The notes: generated from the sequence alone by a model not told the origin. A stretch of DNA of 64,000 nucleotides from Rhynchonema sp. JSB1_4 (GCA_030248065.1 JASAMV010002174.1:58460-122459), one strand, 5' to 3'; counted from the first letter of the stretch, positions 49,016 through 58,930 are shown. A program made the numbers and translations.

Positions 49016-49426
49016 CAGTGTAGTTCCTGGTCCGGAGGGGGAACAGGCGGTACCCCCCTTTTTTTCGGAGGGGGAACAGACGTACCCACCTGGGGGGGAA
49101 GGGGGGGAGGGACCCGGAAGGGGGGGAGGACCCAAATTTGGAGAAAAGTCATTTTTTGAGGTCGAAAATTTGGCTCATTTTTGCCCCTTTTTGGAAAAAA
49201 TTCTCCATAAAAAGGGTATTTTGGCGACTTTTGACATCATTGACCTAAAAATCACCCATTTTAGGCCAAAAAATGCCTATTTTAGGCCAAAATTTGCCTA
49301 TTTTAGGTAAAAATTGGGGGAGCAGACGTACTCGGAGGGGGAACAGTGGGGCAGGCGTACCATGGAGGGGGAACAGACGTACCCGAGGGGGGGCCCCCCC
49401 TCCCCCCCCCCCCAGGAACTACACTG
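49016..49426 (+). mobile_element. hAT-like element H, copy 2
   Basis: Ends CAGTGTAGTTCCTGG and CCAGGAACTACACTG match perfectly, flanked by GACCCTAC at 49008-49015 and 49427-49434. GGAGGGGGAACAGACGTACC units replace the GAGATAG units of copy 1, while the core is clearly the same. Confidence 0.9.
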
Positions 49427-49690
49427 GACCCTACTGCTACACTTTGTCAGGTGGACCCTAATGCTATGGACCCTACTGAGGGGTGGACCCTAATGCTATG
49501 GACCCTACTGAGGGGTGGACCCTAATGCTATGGACCCTAACGACGGGTGGACCCTAATGCTATGGACCCTAACGCTACTGGACCCAAGTGTAGCATGGGA
49601 CCCTGGACCCTAATGAGCACTGGACCGTAATGATACGCAACCCAATTTGTTGAATGAAATGTAATAAAGAGAAATTACTTACCGTAAATG

Positions 49691-50279
49691 CAGGGTAGTA
49701 CTTGGGGGGGGGGGGGGTGGGGGGGGCATTTTGGGAAAAGCTAGTCCCGTTTCAAAATTGACTTCCCTTTTTCTCAGGCTTAGGCTTGGGCTTAGGCTTA
49801 GGCTTAGGCTTAGGCTTACTATTAGGCGTGGGGGGGGGTCCCCCCCAAATTCATCTATCTATCGTCAACACTTTTTGATTTCATCTATCTATCGTCAACA
49901 CTTATGGGCAAATCTATCTATCGTCAACAAATTCTGGGAACAATCTATCTATCGTCAACACATTTCGACCCCAAAATGGGTATTTTTGCCTCAAAATGGC
50001 TCAAAATCGATATTCTTTGTCCCAAATAGGCAAAAAATCGCGCGCTACGCGCGGATTTAGTACATCTAAGTACATTTTCATTAATATTTACACATTATTA
50101 CCTACTTAGAACACTATACTATACCTTGATTTTTGGCGACCCCCCCACCATCTATCTATCGTCAACAAGTTTTGGTCGACCCCCCCCCCCAGATTTCGGA
50201 CTTGGGTCATCTATCTATCGTCAACACATTTCGGGTCCCAATCTATCTATCGTCAACACCCTGACCAAGTACTACACTG
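49691..50279 (+). mobile_element. hAT-like element B with TTAGGC tract
   Basis: Ends CAGGGTAGTACTTGG and CCAAGTACTACACTG, duplication CGTAAATG at 49683-49690 and 50280-50287. It carries TTAGGC repeats (49775-49827), seven units of CTATCTATCGTCAACA on both sides of the core, and the core palindrome CGCGCGCTACGCGCG near 50039-50053. Confidence 0.9.
49775..49827. repeat. Interstitial TTAGGC telomere-type repeat
   Basis: Six to seven units of GGCTTA with one GGCTTG variant, ending ATTAGGCG. It lies inside element B, so it moves with that element rather than marking a chromosome end. Confidence 0.85.
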
Positions 50280-50825
50280 CGTAAATGCGTAAAAAATAAA
50301 AATAAAAAACCTACCGTATTCCCTAAAATAGAGCCCCCCCAAAAATAGAGCCCCCCCAAAAATACAGCCCCCCCTAAAAGGGGTCAGTGAAAAAATAGAG
50401 CCCCCCCAAAAATACAGCCCCCCCCCGGGGCCCCCCCCCAAGGTACAGTAGGTAGGTTGCCGCCCCTCGCCTGGTACAGTAGGTAGGTTGCCGCCCCTCC
50501 CCTGGTACAGTAGGTAGGTTGCCGCCCCACCTAACTTTTCACCCAAAACATTCATTTTTGGCTTAAAATCAGAGGTCGCAATCGGGCCGGCCCGACCTCG
50601 GGCCGGGCCGGGCCGGGCCGGGCCGAGCCGGGCCGGGCCGCGATTTTGGGCTTTTGGCTCGGGCCGGGCCGGGCCGGGCCGGAGATTTGGAGGGTCGGGC
50701 CGGGCCGGGCCGGGCACCCCGGCCCGAAGCTTCTGAAGTGACTTATTTTACTGAAAAAGTAAGGTTTTTTTGTCCAAAATACTAAAATTTCTGACGGATT
50801 CAGCAAGTAAGTGATCAGTATTGTC

Positions 50826-51574
50826 CAGTGGTGTGGCTACCCAGGCGTGCAATCAACCTACTGTACCACCAGAAAGGCCTGAAATCAACCTACCTACTGT
50901 ACCGACCGGCCGAGCTAGGGGGGAACAAAATTTTTTATGTCCAAGTTTAGATGAAAATGTTCTCTAAAACCCTCAAAATTTTTCGATTATTTGGAATGAA
51001 AAATATGGATTTTATACCATTTTGAGCCAAAAATAGCAACCTACTGTACCAGCCGGGGGGCGGCGACCTACCTACTGTACCAGGATGGCGCATCATCTAC
51101 CTACTGTACCTAGGGGGGACCCCCCAGCCCATAGTAGTGGCTGGGGGGGGGTGGGGGGGGGGGTTACCCCCCCCCCCCCCCCCCCCTCTCAGTACTTACC
51201 TACCACAAAACCCGAGGGGGGGGTTGGGGGGGGGTTGAGTACTTACCTCTCACAACTCCAAATCATACCTCTCACAAGCAATTTTATACCTTTTTAAGGC
51301 AAAAATCGGTGTTTTTCGACCTTATTTTCCCAAAAATCGCGCGCTCCGCGCGCAAACCCACCCATAATACCTATTTTTAGGCGATTTTCGGCAAAAATTT
51401 GGAAAAAGTATTATTTTTACCTCAATTTTTGGCCAAAATTGTATCACAAAAACGGTGTTTTTTCGCCTTTTTGGGTGACCAAAATCATACCTCTCACGCT
51501 TCCGGTCCCAACCCCGCATCATACTTACCTCCCACACATGGGCCTGCCACTACACTGCCCCAGCCACACAGTTG
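50826..51574. mobile_element. hAT-like element A1, inserted in J1
   Basis: Ends CAGTGGTGTGGCTACCC and AGCCACACAGTTG, duplication GTATTGTC at 50818-50825 and 51575-51582. The same position is unoccupied in J3 (58459-58466). Its core has lost the CGCGCGC palindrome. Element C lies in its right end. Confidence 0.9.
51130..51557. mobile_element. hAT-like element C, inserted in A1
   Basis: Duplication CCCCAGCC at 51122-51129 and 51558-51565. The right end is GCCACTACACTG; the left end reads CATAGTAGTGGCTGG, so its first bases are mutated. Units are TACCTCTCACAA and relatives; the core has CGCGCGCTCCGCGCGC (51338-51353). Confidence 0.85.
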
Positions 51575-52093
51575 GTATTGTCTATCTGGCGACTTTTTCA
51601 TGGAAAACAATGAAATTTCAAAAAAAAAATTGATTCAAAAATCGCAAAAATTATGACAAAAATTGGGTTAAAATCTGAGCCAAAAATTCGGGCCGGGCCG
51701 GGCCGGGCCGGAGATTTGGGGGTTCGGGCCGGGCCGGGCCGGAGATTTGGGGGTACGGGTCGGGCCGGGCCGGGCCGGGCCGGAGATTTGGGGGCTCGGG
51801 CCGGGCCGGGCCGGCCAAACCCGGCCCGATTGCGACCTCTGCTTAAAATTGCATAAAATTAGCATATTTGTCTGTAAATAGGCGAAAAATCGCGCGCTGC
51901 GCGCGAAATTAGTGTTTTAGGCCACATTTTCTTCAGTATTTAGACATAAAAAATTTCGGTTTCCAGATGACCCCCCCCCCCAAGTGGTACGACCCCCCCC
52001 CCCCCTAGCTCGGCTGGTACAGTAGGTAGGTTGCCGCCCCGCATTTTGGGTGGTACAGTAGGTTGCCGCCCCGCCTGGGTAGCTACACCACTG

Positions 52094-52299
52094 AGGTCAC
52101 TTATACAAGAACTTGACTTTACGACCCCCAAGCGGGGCCCCCCCCCAACTTGGAATTCCCCGCGTGGGGGTCGTAACGTCCAGTTCTTGTATAAGTGACC
52201 TCAGTGGTGTAGCTACCCAGGCGGGGCGGCAACGCCCCCCCCCCAACTTGGAATTCCCCGCTTGGGGGTCGTAAAGTCAAGTTCTTGTATAAGTGACCT
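52094..52299. repeat. Palindromic spacer between A3 and A4
   Basis: AGGTCACTTATACAAGAACT and its complement face each other around C-runs, and a 31-bp fragment of an A-type end (52202-52232) lies inside. The arms are the flanking sequence of element I, duplicated and inverted. Confidence 0.7.
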
Positions 52300-52678
52300 C
52301 AGTGGTGTAGCTACCCAGGCGGGGCGGCAACCTACTGTACCACCCAAAATGCGGGGCGGCAACCTACCTACTGTACCAGCCGAGCTAGGGGGGGGGGTCG
52401 TACCACTTGGGGGGGGGGGTCATCTGGAAACCGAAATTTTTTATGTCTAAATACTGAAGAAAATGTGGCCTAAAACACTAATTTCGCGCGCAGCGCGCGA
52501 TTTTTCGCCTATTTACAGACAAATATGCTAATTTTATGCAATTTTAAGCCAAAAATGAATGTTTTGGGTGAAAAGTTAGGTGGGGCGGCAACCTACCTAC
52601 TGTACCAGGGGAGGGGCGGCAACCTACCTACTGTACCAGGCGAGGGGCGGCAACCTACCTACTGTACCTTGGGGGGGG

Positions 52679-52713
<35 letters not shown>

Positions 52714-52726
52714 AGCCACACCATTG
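52300..52726 (+). mobile_element. hAT-like element A4
   Basis: Ends CAGTGGTGTAGCTACCC and AGCCACACCATTG, duplication AGTGACCT at 52292-52299 and 52727-52734. The unoccupied site, slightly diverged, is near 54495-54510. The core palindrome CGCGCGCAGCGCGCG is at 52486-52500. Confidence 0.92.
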
Positions 52727-52948
52727 AGTGACCTTGTGTACAACGTTTGTGGTTGAGTATATGGTGATGTAAGGTCTTTTATGGAAGATCTGCACCTAAA
52801 AACACTCAATAATGACCAGTAACACCCTGACAGAACTCCATTTTAGGGGTATTTTTTGGAACATTTTTTGAGATTTTGGGCAGCGAAAAAATACAGCCCC
52901 CCCTAAAAGGGGTCAGTGAAAAAATACAGCCCCCCCTCCTTGTACCGT

Positions 52949-53396
52949 AAAAACCTAAATAGAAGGGGGGGGCTCTATTAACTCACTGACCCCATTTTGG
53001 GGGGCTCTATTACGGGGGGGGGCTCTATTCCGGGGGGGCCTCTATTAATTCACTGACCCGAACCTGAAAAATTGTTCCCAGAAATACCCCCCAAAAACCC
53101 CTAAAAAGGGGTTTGAAAGGATGTTTTTTCGCTTGTTATCGCATTTATTCGTGTCTATTCGTCAATAGGAGGCGTATTATGTGCTCTGAACGAACAACAA
53201 ACGTGCATAAATGTACCTGTACACCACTATCAAGCCTTAATACACTACAGTATAGGGGATGTTACTTAGGGGGGGGCTCTATTCCGGGGGGCCTCTATTA
53301 ATTCACTGACCCCTTTTTGGGGGGGCTGTATTACGGGGGGGCTCTATTCCGGGGGGGCTGTATTTAGGTTTTTACGGTATTTTAGGTTTTACGGTA
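52949..53396. mobile_element. Inverted I-type element
   Basis: It opens CGTAAAAACCTAAATAGA and closes GTATTTAGGTTTTTACGG, with GGGGGGCTCTATT and AATTCACTGACCC units on both sides of a unique middle (53060-53260). A partial relative is at 58718-58930. No coding frame. Confidence 0.7.
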
Positions 53397-53507
53397 AACA
53401 GAACAGAGGTAGAGGTCGCGCCCGGCCCGGCCTGACCCGAATTTTTACGGTCAGATTTTTGGGGCCGTGTAGTGTCGACTGTAGGACTGTCGACTGTGAC
53501 TCAGTGC

Positions 53508-54337
53508 CAGAGGTCGCAATCGGGCCGGCCCGAGCTCGGGCCGGGCCGGGCCGCGATTTTGGGCTTTTGGCTCGGGCCGGGCCGGGCCGGAGATTTGGAG
53601 GGTCGGGCCGGGCCGGGCCGGGCACCCCGGCCCGAAGCTTCTGAAGTGACTTATTTTACTGAAAAAGTAGGGTTTTTTTTGTCAAAAAATACTAAAATTT
53701 CTGACGGATTTGGCAAGTAAGTGATCAGCATTGTCCAGTGGTGTGGCTACCCAGGCGTGCAATCAACCTACTGACCACCAGAAAGGCCTGCAGTCAACCT
53801 ACCTACTGTACCGGCCGAGCTTGGGGGGGAATAAAATTTTTTATGTCTAAATTTAGATGAAAATGCACTCTAAAACCCTCATTTCGCGCGCAGCGCGCGG
53901 TCTTTTCGATTATTTGGAGTGAAAAATATCGATTTTATACCATTTTGAGCCAAAAATAGCAACCTACTATGCCAGCCGGGGGTGGCGACCTACCTACTGT
54001 ACCAGGATGGCGCGTCATCTACCTTACCTACCTGCTGTACCAAGGGGGACCCCCACCCCCCAGCCACACCATTGGTATTGTCTATCTGGCGACTTTTTCA
54101 TGGAAAACAATGAATTTTCAACCAAAAAAATAGATTCAAAAATCGCAAAAATTATGACAAAAATTGGGTTAAAATCTGAGCCAAAAATTCGGGCCGGGCC
54201 GGGCCGGAGATTTGGGTGTTCGGGCCGGGCCGGGCCGGAGATTTGGGGGTACGGGTCGGGCCGGGCCGGGCCGGGCCGGAGATTTGGGGGCTCGGGCCGG
54301 GCCGGGCCGGCCAAACCCGGCCCGATTGCGACCTCTG
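53508..54337. mobile_element. hAT-like element J, copy 2
   Basis: Ends CAGAGGTCGCAATCGGGCC and GGCCCGATTGCGACCTCTG, duplication CTCAGTGC at 53500-53507 and 54338-54345. It carries A2 at exactly the position where J1 carries A1. Confidence 0.92.
53736..54074. mobile_element. hAT-like element A2, inserted in J2
   Basis: Ends CAGTGGTGTGGCTACCC and AGCCACACCATTG, duplication GCATTGTC/GTATTGTC (one mismatch). The core keeps CGCGCGCAGCGCGCG at 53885-53899, which A1 has lost. Confidence 0.9.
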
Positions 54338-54352
54338 CTCAGTGCTGTGGCG

Positions 54353-54741
54353 ACCGTATTCCCTAAAATAGAGCCCCCAAAAATAGAGCCCCCCAAAAAT
54401 ACAGCCCCCCCCTAAAAGGGGTCAGTGAAAAAATAGAGCCCCCCCAAAAATACAGCCCCCCCCAACTTGGGGGTCGTAAAGTCAAGTTCTTGTATAAGAC
54501 ACCTTGTGTACAACGTTTGTGGTTGATTATATGATGACGTAAAAAAGCCTTTTATGGAAGATCTGCACCTAAAAAACTCAATAATGACCAGTAACACCCT
54601 GACAGAACTCCATTTTAGGGGTATTTTTTGGAACATTTTTTGAGATTTTGGGCAGCGAAAAAATACAGCCCCCCAAAAATAGAGCCCCCCAAAAAGGGGT
54701 CAGTGAAAAAATACAGCCCCCCTTGTATTTTAGGTTTTACC
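54353..54741. mobile_element. Element I, copy 2 (no large insertion)
   Basis: CGTATTCCCTAAAATAGAGC at the left and TATTTTAGGTTTTACCG at the right enclose AAAAATACAGCCCCCC units and a unique middle beginning CCAACTTGGGGGTCG. It gives the empty sites for elements A4 and G. Sequence 54742-55150 holds further GGGGGGTTCAATT-type units without clear borders. Confidence 0.7.
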
Positions 54742-55153
54742 GTAAACTTTTACGGTACTTTGGCGGGGCGGGTAGGGTTCATAGGTGGAAAAAATCGGGA
54801 CGGGTAGGGGGGTACCGTATTGTCGGAATCGGAAATAGAACCCGGGGGGTCTATTTTTTCACTGGGGTCATTTTGGGGGGTTCAATTTATGGGGGGGTCA
54901 ATTATTGGGGGATTATATTTTTTATTTGGCCCCCCCCCCGACGAAAAAAATCATTGTTTATAATGCCCATAAAAATGGCTTGTTTTGGGCGCGGTATTTT
55001 CTAACTTCAACAGCGGCAATTATGCTTAAAAAGCAGTATTATGTTGTGTACGCAAGCTTAAACAACGTTTGACACAACAACACAGCCCTACCATACCACT
55101 AATCTGTGGTGGGGTGAAGGTTGGGGTGGGGTTCTATTAATGGGGGGTCAATT

Positions 55154-56041
55154 ACTGTATTCCCTAAAATAGGGCCCCCAAAATAGAGCCCCCCCCCCCA
55201 AAAATACAGCCCCCCCTATCCCTAAACGGGGTCAGTGAAAAAATAGAGCCCCCCCAAAAATACAGCCCCCCCCACCCCAACCAGTGTGGTGGCAGGCCAA
55301 TCGACCCAAGATACCCTAGGGGGGGGGGGGAAGGTTTCGGACTTACTCGAGATACCCCCCAGAGGCTACCCAAGATACCCCTATGGTCCGTCAAAAGGCG
55401 AAAAGAGGCCGTTTTTTGCATGCAATTTTACTGCAAAATTGGCCTAAAAATGGGTATTTTTTGACATTTTTGCCGAAAATTGGCCTAAAAGGACCATTTT
55501 TGGGTGTCTGCGCGCGGAGCGCGCGATTTTTGGGGGTCCCGAGGTCGAAAAACACCTATTTTTGCCTTTGAAAACCATAAATCTACTTACTCGAGATACC
55601 CTTTGGGGTCGGCTGGGAAGATATAGATACCCCTTCCCCCCCCCACCCCCCCCCTAAGGGTTGACTCGAGATAGATACCCCTTAGGGGGAATCCCCCCCC
55701 CCATCCCCCCCCCCCAGCCACTACAGTGCCCCCAACTTGGAATTCCCCGCTTGGGGGTCGTAAAGTCAAGTTCTTGTATACGACACATTATGTACAACGT
55801 TTGTGGTTGAGTATATGATGACGTAAAGCCTTTTATGGAAGATCTGCACCTAAAAACACTCAACAATGACCAGTAACACCCTGACAGAACTCCATTTGAG
55901 GGGCATTTTTGGGGAAATTTTTTGAGATTTCGGGCAGCGAAAAAATACAGCCCCCCAAAAATAGAGCACCCAAAAATACAGCCCCCCTAAAAGGGGTCAG
56001 TGAAAAAATACAGCCCCCCCCTTGTATTTTAGGTTTTACGG
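55154..56041. mobile_element. Element I, copy 3, split by element G
   Basis: It has the same ends and middle as copy 2; the break falls at the C-run before CCAACTTGG, where copy 2 is continuous. Confidence 0.7.
55282..55738. mobile_element. hAT-like element G
   Basis: The left end is CAGTGTGGTGGCAGGCC, the right end CAGCCACTACAGTG, and the duplication ACCCCAAC/CCCCCAAC (one mismatch). Units are TTACTCGAGATACCC and ATAGATACCCC; the core has CGCGCGGAGCGCGCG at 55510-55525. Confidence 0.8.
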
Positions 56042-56157
56042 TAATGGGGGGTTCTATTTTTGATTTCTAGCCATTTAGGGGGGTTCAATTAATGGGGGGG
56101 TTCTATTTCCGACAATACGGTAGTGTACCTGGGATTTGGGGGGAATCCGGTTTGGGG

Positions 56158-56584
56158 CAGTGTTGGAGGTACTCTGGAGGGGGGATACCTACTGTACCGC
56201 GCTCGGAGAGGGGGGGATACCTACTGTACCAAAGCCGATGGCCTGGGGGGGGGGGTTATGTACCTTGGGGGGGGGGGTTTGGTTTTGGGGGGAAAATTTT
56301 CAATGTTTTTATTAGGTGTGGAATCGTGTGAAAACGTAGTATTTGCGCGCGTAGCGCGCGAATTTTGGGTAATTTGAGGCAAAAACCACTGATTTTACAC
56401 TAATTTTGGCCATTTTGGTTTGGGGCAAAATCGGGGGGATACCTACTGTACCGGGGTGAAAATCGGGGGGATACCTACTGTACCATGCCAAACATCGGGG
56501 GGGGGGGATACCTACTGTACCAGGCGAGGGGGGATACCTACTGTACTGGGGGGGGGGGCTACCCCCCCCCCACCTCCAACACTG
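56158..56584. mobile_element. hAT-like element D
   Basis: Ends CAGTGTTGGAGGT and ACCTCCAACACTG match perfectly; duplication GTTTGGGG at 56150-56157 and 56585-56592. Six GGATACCTACTGTACC units in one direction flank a core with GCGCGCGTAGCGCGCG (56345-56360). A truncated copy is at 58970-59040. Confidence 0.92.
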
Positions 56585-56644
56585 GTTTGGGGGCGAGGGG
56601 GGGCAGATTTTTCGGGACGGGTAGGGTACAACCAGTGTAGTGGC

Positions 56645-57029
56645 CAGTGATGTAGTTGGTCCGAGCAAGAAAGCTAGCTAGCTGGAGGGGTCCGGCACAA
56701 GAAAGCTAGCTAGCTAGCCGGGTACCCCGATTTGGGGGGGTATTGGTCCAGAAGTCAAAAACAGGGGTTTAAAATTTGGTCTAAATTATGCTAAAATAAG
56801 CCTTAAAATGCGTATTTTTGTGCACGTGCGAGAAAATTTGAACGAATTTGAGCATTTTGGCCCATAAAATGGTCATTTTGGCACTAAAATCAACACTTTT
56901 CTTACTTGATGACCGGAGCAAGAAAGCTAGCTAGCCAGTTTGGGGGGGTATGGGTTTCGGAGCAAGAAAGCTACCTAGCAGTTGGGGGGGTAATACCCCC
57001 CCCCCCATACCCCCCCAACCACAACACAG
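56645..57029. mobile_element. hAT-like element E, inserted in F
   Basis: Ends CAGTGATGTAGTTGG and CCAACCACAACACAG (imperfect), duplication GTAGTGGC at 56637-56644 and 57030-57037. Units are GCAAGAAAGCTAGCTAGC. Its core keeps only GCACGTGCGAG where other families have the CGCGCGC palindrome. Confidence 0.88.
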
Positions 57030-57054
57030 GTAGTGGCAGGCCGATGTTTGCAAG

Positions 57055-57462
57055 CAGTGTAGTTCCTGGGGGGGGGAGGGGGGGACCCCCCCTCGGGTAC
57101 GTCTGTTCCCCTCCGAGGTACGCCTGCCCCACTGTTCCCCCTCCGGGTACGTCTGCTCCCCCCAATTTTTTCCTAAAATGGGCAAATTTAGGCCTAAAAT
57201 AGGCATTTTTAGGCCAAAAATAGGTAAACTTTAGGTGAAACCTCCAAAAAAACGCCAAAATACCCTTTTTATAGGGGATTTTTCGCAAAAGAAGGCAAAA
57301 ATAGTCCAATTTTTCGACCTCAAAAAATGACTTTTTTCCGTCCCCCCCCCCAAATTGGGACTTCCCCCCCCCCCCTTCCCCCCCCCAGGTAGGTACGTCT
57401 GTTCCCCCTCCGAAAATAGTGGAGGGTACGTCTGTTCCCCCTCCGGACCAGGAACTACACTG
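57055..57462 (-). mobile_element. hAT-like element H, copy 3, inserted in F
   Basis: Ends CAGTGTAGTTCCTGG and CCAGGAACTACACTG, duplication TTTGCAAG/GTTGCAAG (one mismatch). Orientation is opposite to copies 1 and 2. Confidence 0.88.
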
Positions 57463-58294
57463 GTTGCAAGGTACCCTTGGGGGGGGGATGGATCCAGATG
57501 GTTGCAAGGTACCCCCTACCCAGCCTCCGGGAGGTTGCAAGGTACCCCTGAGGTCCGAAAAAAGGGTGTTTTTTGCATGCATTATACTGCAAATTTGGCC
57601 GAAAAATTGGTACTTTTTTGCATTTTGGCCGAAAATTTGCCTAAAATACCTATTATATGGAGGTTTGCGCGCGGAGCGCGCGATTTTTGGGGTTTTGAGG
57701 TCGAAAAACAGCCATTTTTGCCTATAAAAACCATAAATTGATGGTTGCAAGGTACCCTCCGGGGTGGTTGCAAGGTACCTACCCTTCCCCCCCCATCCCC
57801 CCCAAGGGGTGGTTGCAAGGTACCTACTCCTTAGGGGGGGGAATCCCCCCCATCCCCCCCAGCCACTACACTGGGTACAACACAAGTTTTTTCGGGTGGC
57901 TGTTTTTATGCACTAAAAAGTACTTGCACTTTTTAGGGTTTTCGGTCGAAATTTTGCATTTTTGACCGAAAAATGGGCATTTTGAGGGTAAAAATCGGGG
58001 CGGGTAGGGTACCAGGGCGGGGCGGGTGGGTAGGGTACCACAGCGGGGTGGGTAGGGGGTAGTGTACCAGGGCGGAGCGGGTAGGGTACCATTGGGGGGA
58101 CCCCCCTCCCCCCGCCCAGCCCCAGGACTGGCAGGCACTGGCACTGTGTGACTTTTTACTACGGTAGATTCCCGTGTGTTTTCTGATCGCTGCTGGAGCA
58201 GCGCGCGGAGACCGCTATCGGCTATGGGGTACGGTAGCTTTTGCTGACTGTGCTGGAGCTACCGTAATAAAAAGTCACAGTCGTACAGTCCTAC

Positions 58295-58683
58295 AGTCGA
58301 CACTCCCAAATCTCCGGCCCGGCCCGAACCCCCAAATCTCCGGCCCGGCCCGAATTTTTGGCTCAGATTTTAACCCAATTTTTGTCATAATTTTTGCGAT
58401 TTTTGAATCTATTTTTTGGTTGAATATTCATTGTTTTCCATGAAAAAGTCGTCAGATAGACAATACTGATCACTTACTTGCCGAATCCGTCAGAAATTTT
58501 AGTATTTTTGACAAAAAATCTATTCTTTTTCAATAAAATAAGTCACTTCAGAAGCTTCGGGCTTGGCGGGGTGCCCGGCCCGGTCCGGCCCGACCCTCCA
58601 AATCTCCGGCCCGGCCCGAGCCAAAAGCCCAAAATCACGGCCCGGCCCGGCCCGAGGTCGGGCCGGCCCGATTGCGACCTCTG
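58295..58683 (-). mobile_element. Element J, copy 3, truncated and without the A insertion
   Basis: GGCCCGATTGCGACCTCTG marks the right end; the left end stops inside the (CCGGCCC) block. GACAATAC at 58459-58466 is the single, unduplicated site occupied by A1 and A2 in the other copies. Confidence 0.88.
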
Positions 58684-58717
58684 TTGCGCACTAAGTAGGT
58701 AATAATGTGTAGGTAAA

Positions 58718-58930
58718 TACCGTAAAAAACCTAAATAGAAAGGGGGCTCTATTAATTCACTGACCCCATTTGGGGGGCTCCATTACGGGGAGCTCTATTC
58801 CGGGGGGTTTCTATTAATTCACTGACCCGAACCTGAAAAATTGTTCCCAGAAATACCCCCAAAAACCCTAACAAAGGGTTTGAATAGTATGTTTTTCGCT
58901 TGTAATCGCATTTATTCGTGTCTATTCGTC
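58718..58930. mobile_element. Partial inverted I-type element
   Basis: CCGTAAAAAACCTAAATAGA, CTCTATTAATTCACTGACCC and the following unique sequence match 52949-53165 and then stop. Confidence 0.6.

Larger units (their letters stand above)
47021..49638. mobile_element. Host element K: inverted arrays of TAGGGTCCA-type repeats
   Basis: The ends GCGTATCATT and AATGATACGC continue into inverted arrays of about 25 bp (TAGCATTAGGGTCCACC and its complement) at 47036-47306 and 49427-49625. The interior has been split by elements H and H' and by a region containing an A-type element with two R2 MITEs. Sequence 47740-48090 contains GGCCTAA and CCAATACC short repeats. No coding capacity. Confidence 0.75.
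50570..51841. mobile_element. hAT-like element J, copy 1 (GGGCCGGGCC repeats)
   Basis: Ends CAGAGGTCGCAATCGGGCC and GGCCCGATTGCGACCTCTG, duplication CTTAAAAT at 50562-50569 and 51842-51849. A4 shows the unoccupied site near 52535-52545. Blocks of (GGGCC)n separated by GGAGATTTGGGGG mark both sides. It is interrupted by A1. Confidence 0.92.
50427..52093 (-). mobile_element. hAT-like element A3 (split by J1)
   Basis: Units of GGTACAGTAGGTAGGTTGCC lie on both sides of a core with CGCGCGCTGCGCGCG (51891-51905). The right end is GGTAGCTACACCACTG. The left end is lost at a C-run junction with element I. It is an inverted near-copy of A4. Confidence 0.75.
50312..52948. mobile_element. Host element I, copy 1 (AAAAATACAGCCCCCC units)
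   Basis: It opens ACCGTATTCCCTAAAATAGA, with units of AAAAATAGAGCCCCCC and GGGGTCAGTGAAAAAATA, and closes with the same units before TGTACCGTAAAAACC. The body between (52727-52880) matches the less interrupted copy at 54353-54741. It has been split by A3/J1/A1/C and A4. Confidence 0.7.
56633..57873. mobile_element. hAT-like element F
   Basis: Ends CAGTGTAGTGGC and GCCACTACACTG, duplication GGTACAAC on both sides. Units of GGTTGCAAGGTACC flank a core with GCGCGCGGAGCGCGCG (57667-57682). E and H copy 3 lie inside; without them it is about 430 bp. Confidence 0.88.
56120..58130. mobile_element. Host element L (GGGCGGGTAGGGTACCA units)
   Basis: Units of GGGCGGGTAGGGTACCA occur at 57990-58100, with one at 56608-56632; the borders are approximate. 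It has been split by D and by F with its nested E and H. The middle (57874-57985) is AT-rich and has TTTGACCGAAAAATGGGC. Confidence 0.55.

Noticed and set aside
49775..49827. Chromosome end marked by TTAGGC
   Set aside because: The tract is short, internal to a transposon with a target duplication, and genes continue on both sides.
50440..52680. Regularly spaced GGTACAGTAGGTAGGTTGCC repeats resembling a CRISPR array
   Set aside because: Spacings are unequal, the intervening sequence is itself repeated, the genome is eukaryotic, and the repeats belong to hAT-like elements.
56971..57885. A 304-codon minus-strand open frame across the mosaic
   Set aside because: It runs through elements F, E and H and through G-runs, is rich in Gly/Pro from homopolymers, and crosses element borders. 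It has no family motif and is a composition artefact.
50253..58702. Several open frames rich in GPARPGP or RAGPGR
   Set aside because: These are translations of the (GGGCC)n blocks of element J in various frames and strands, not genes.
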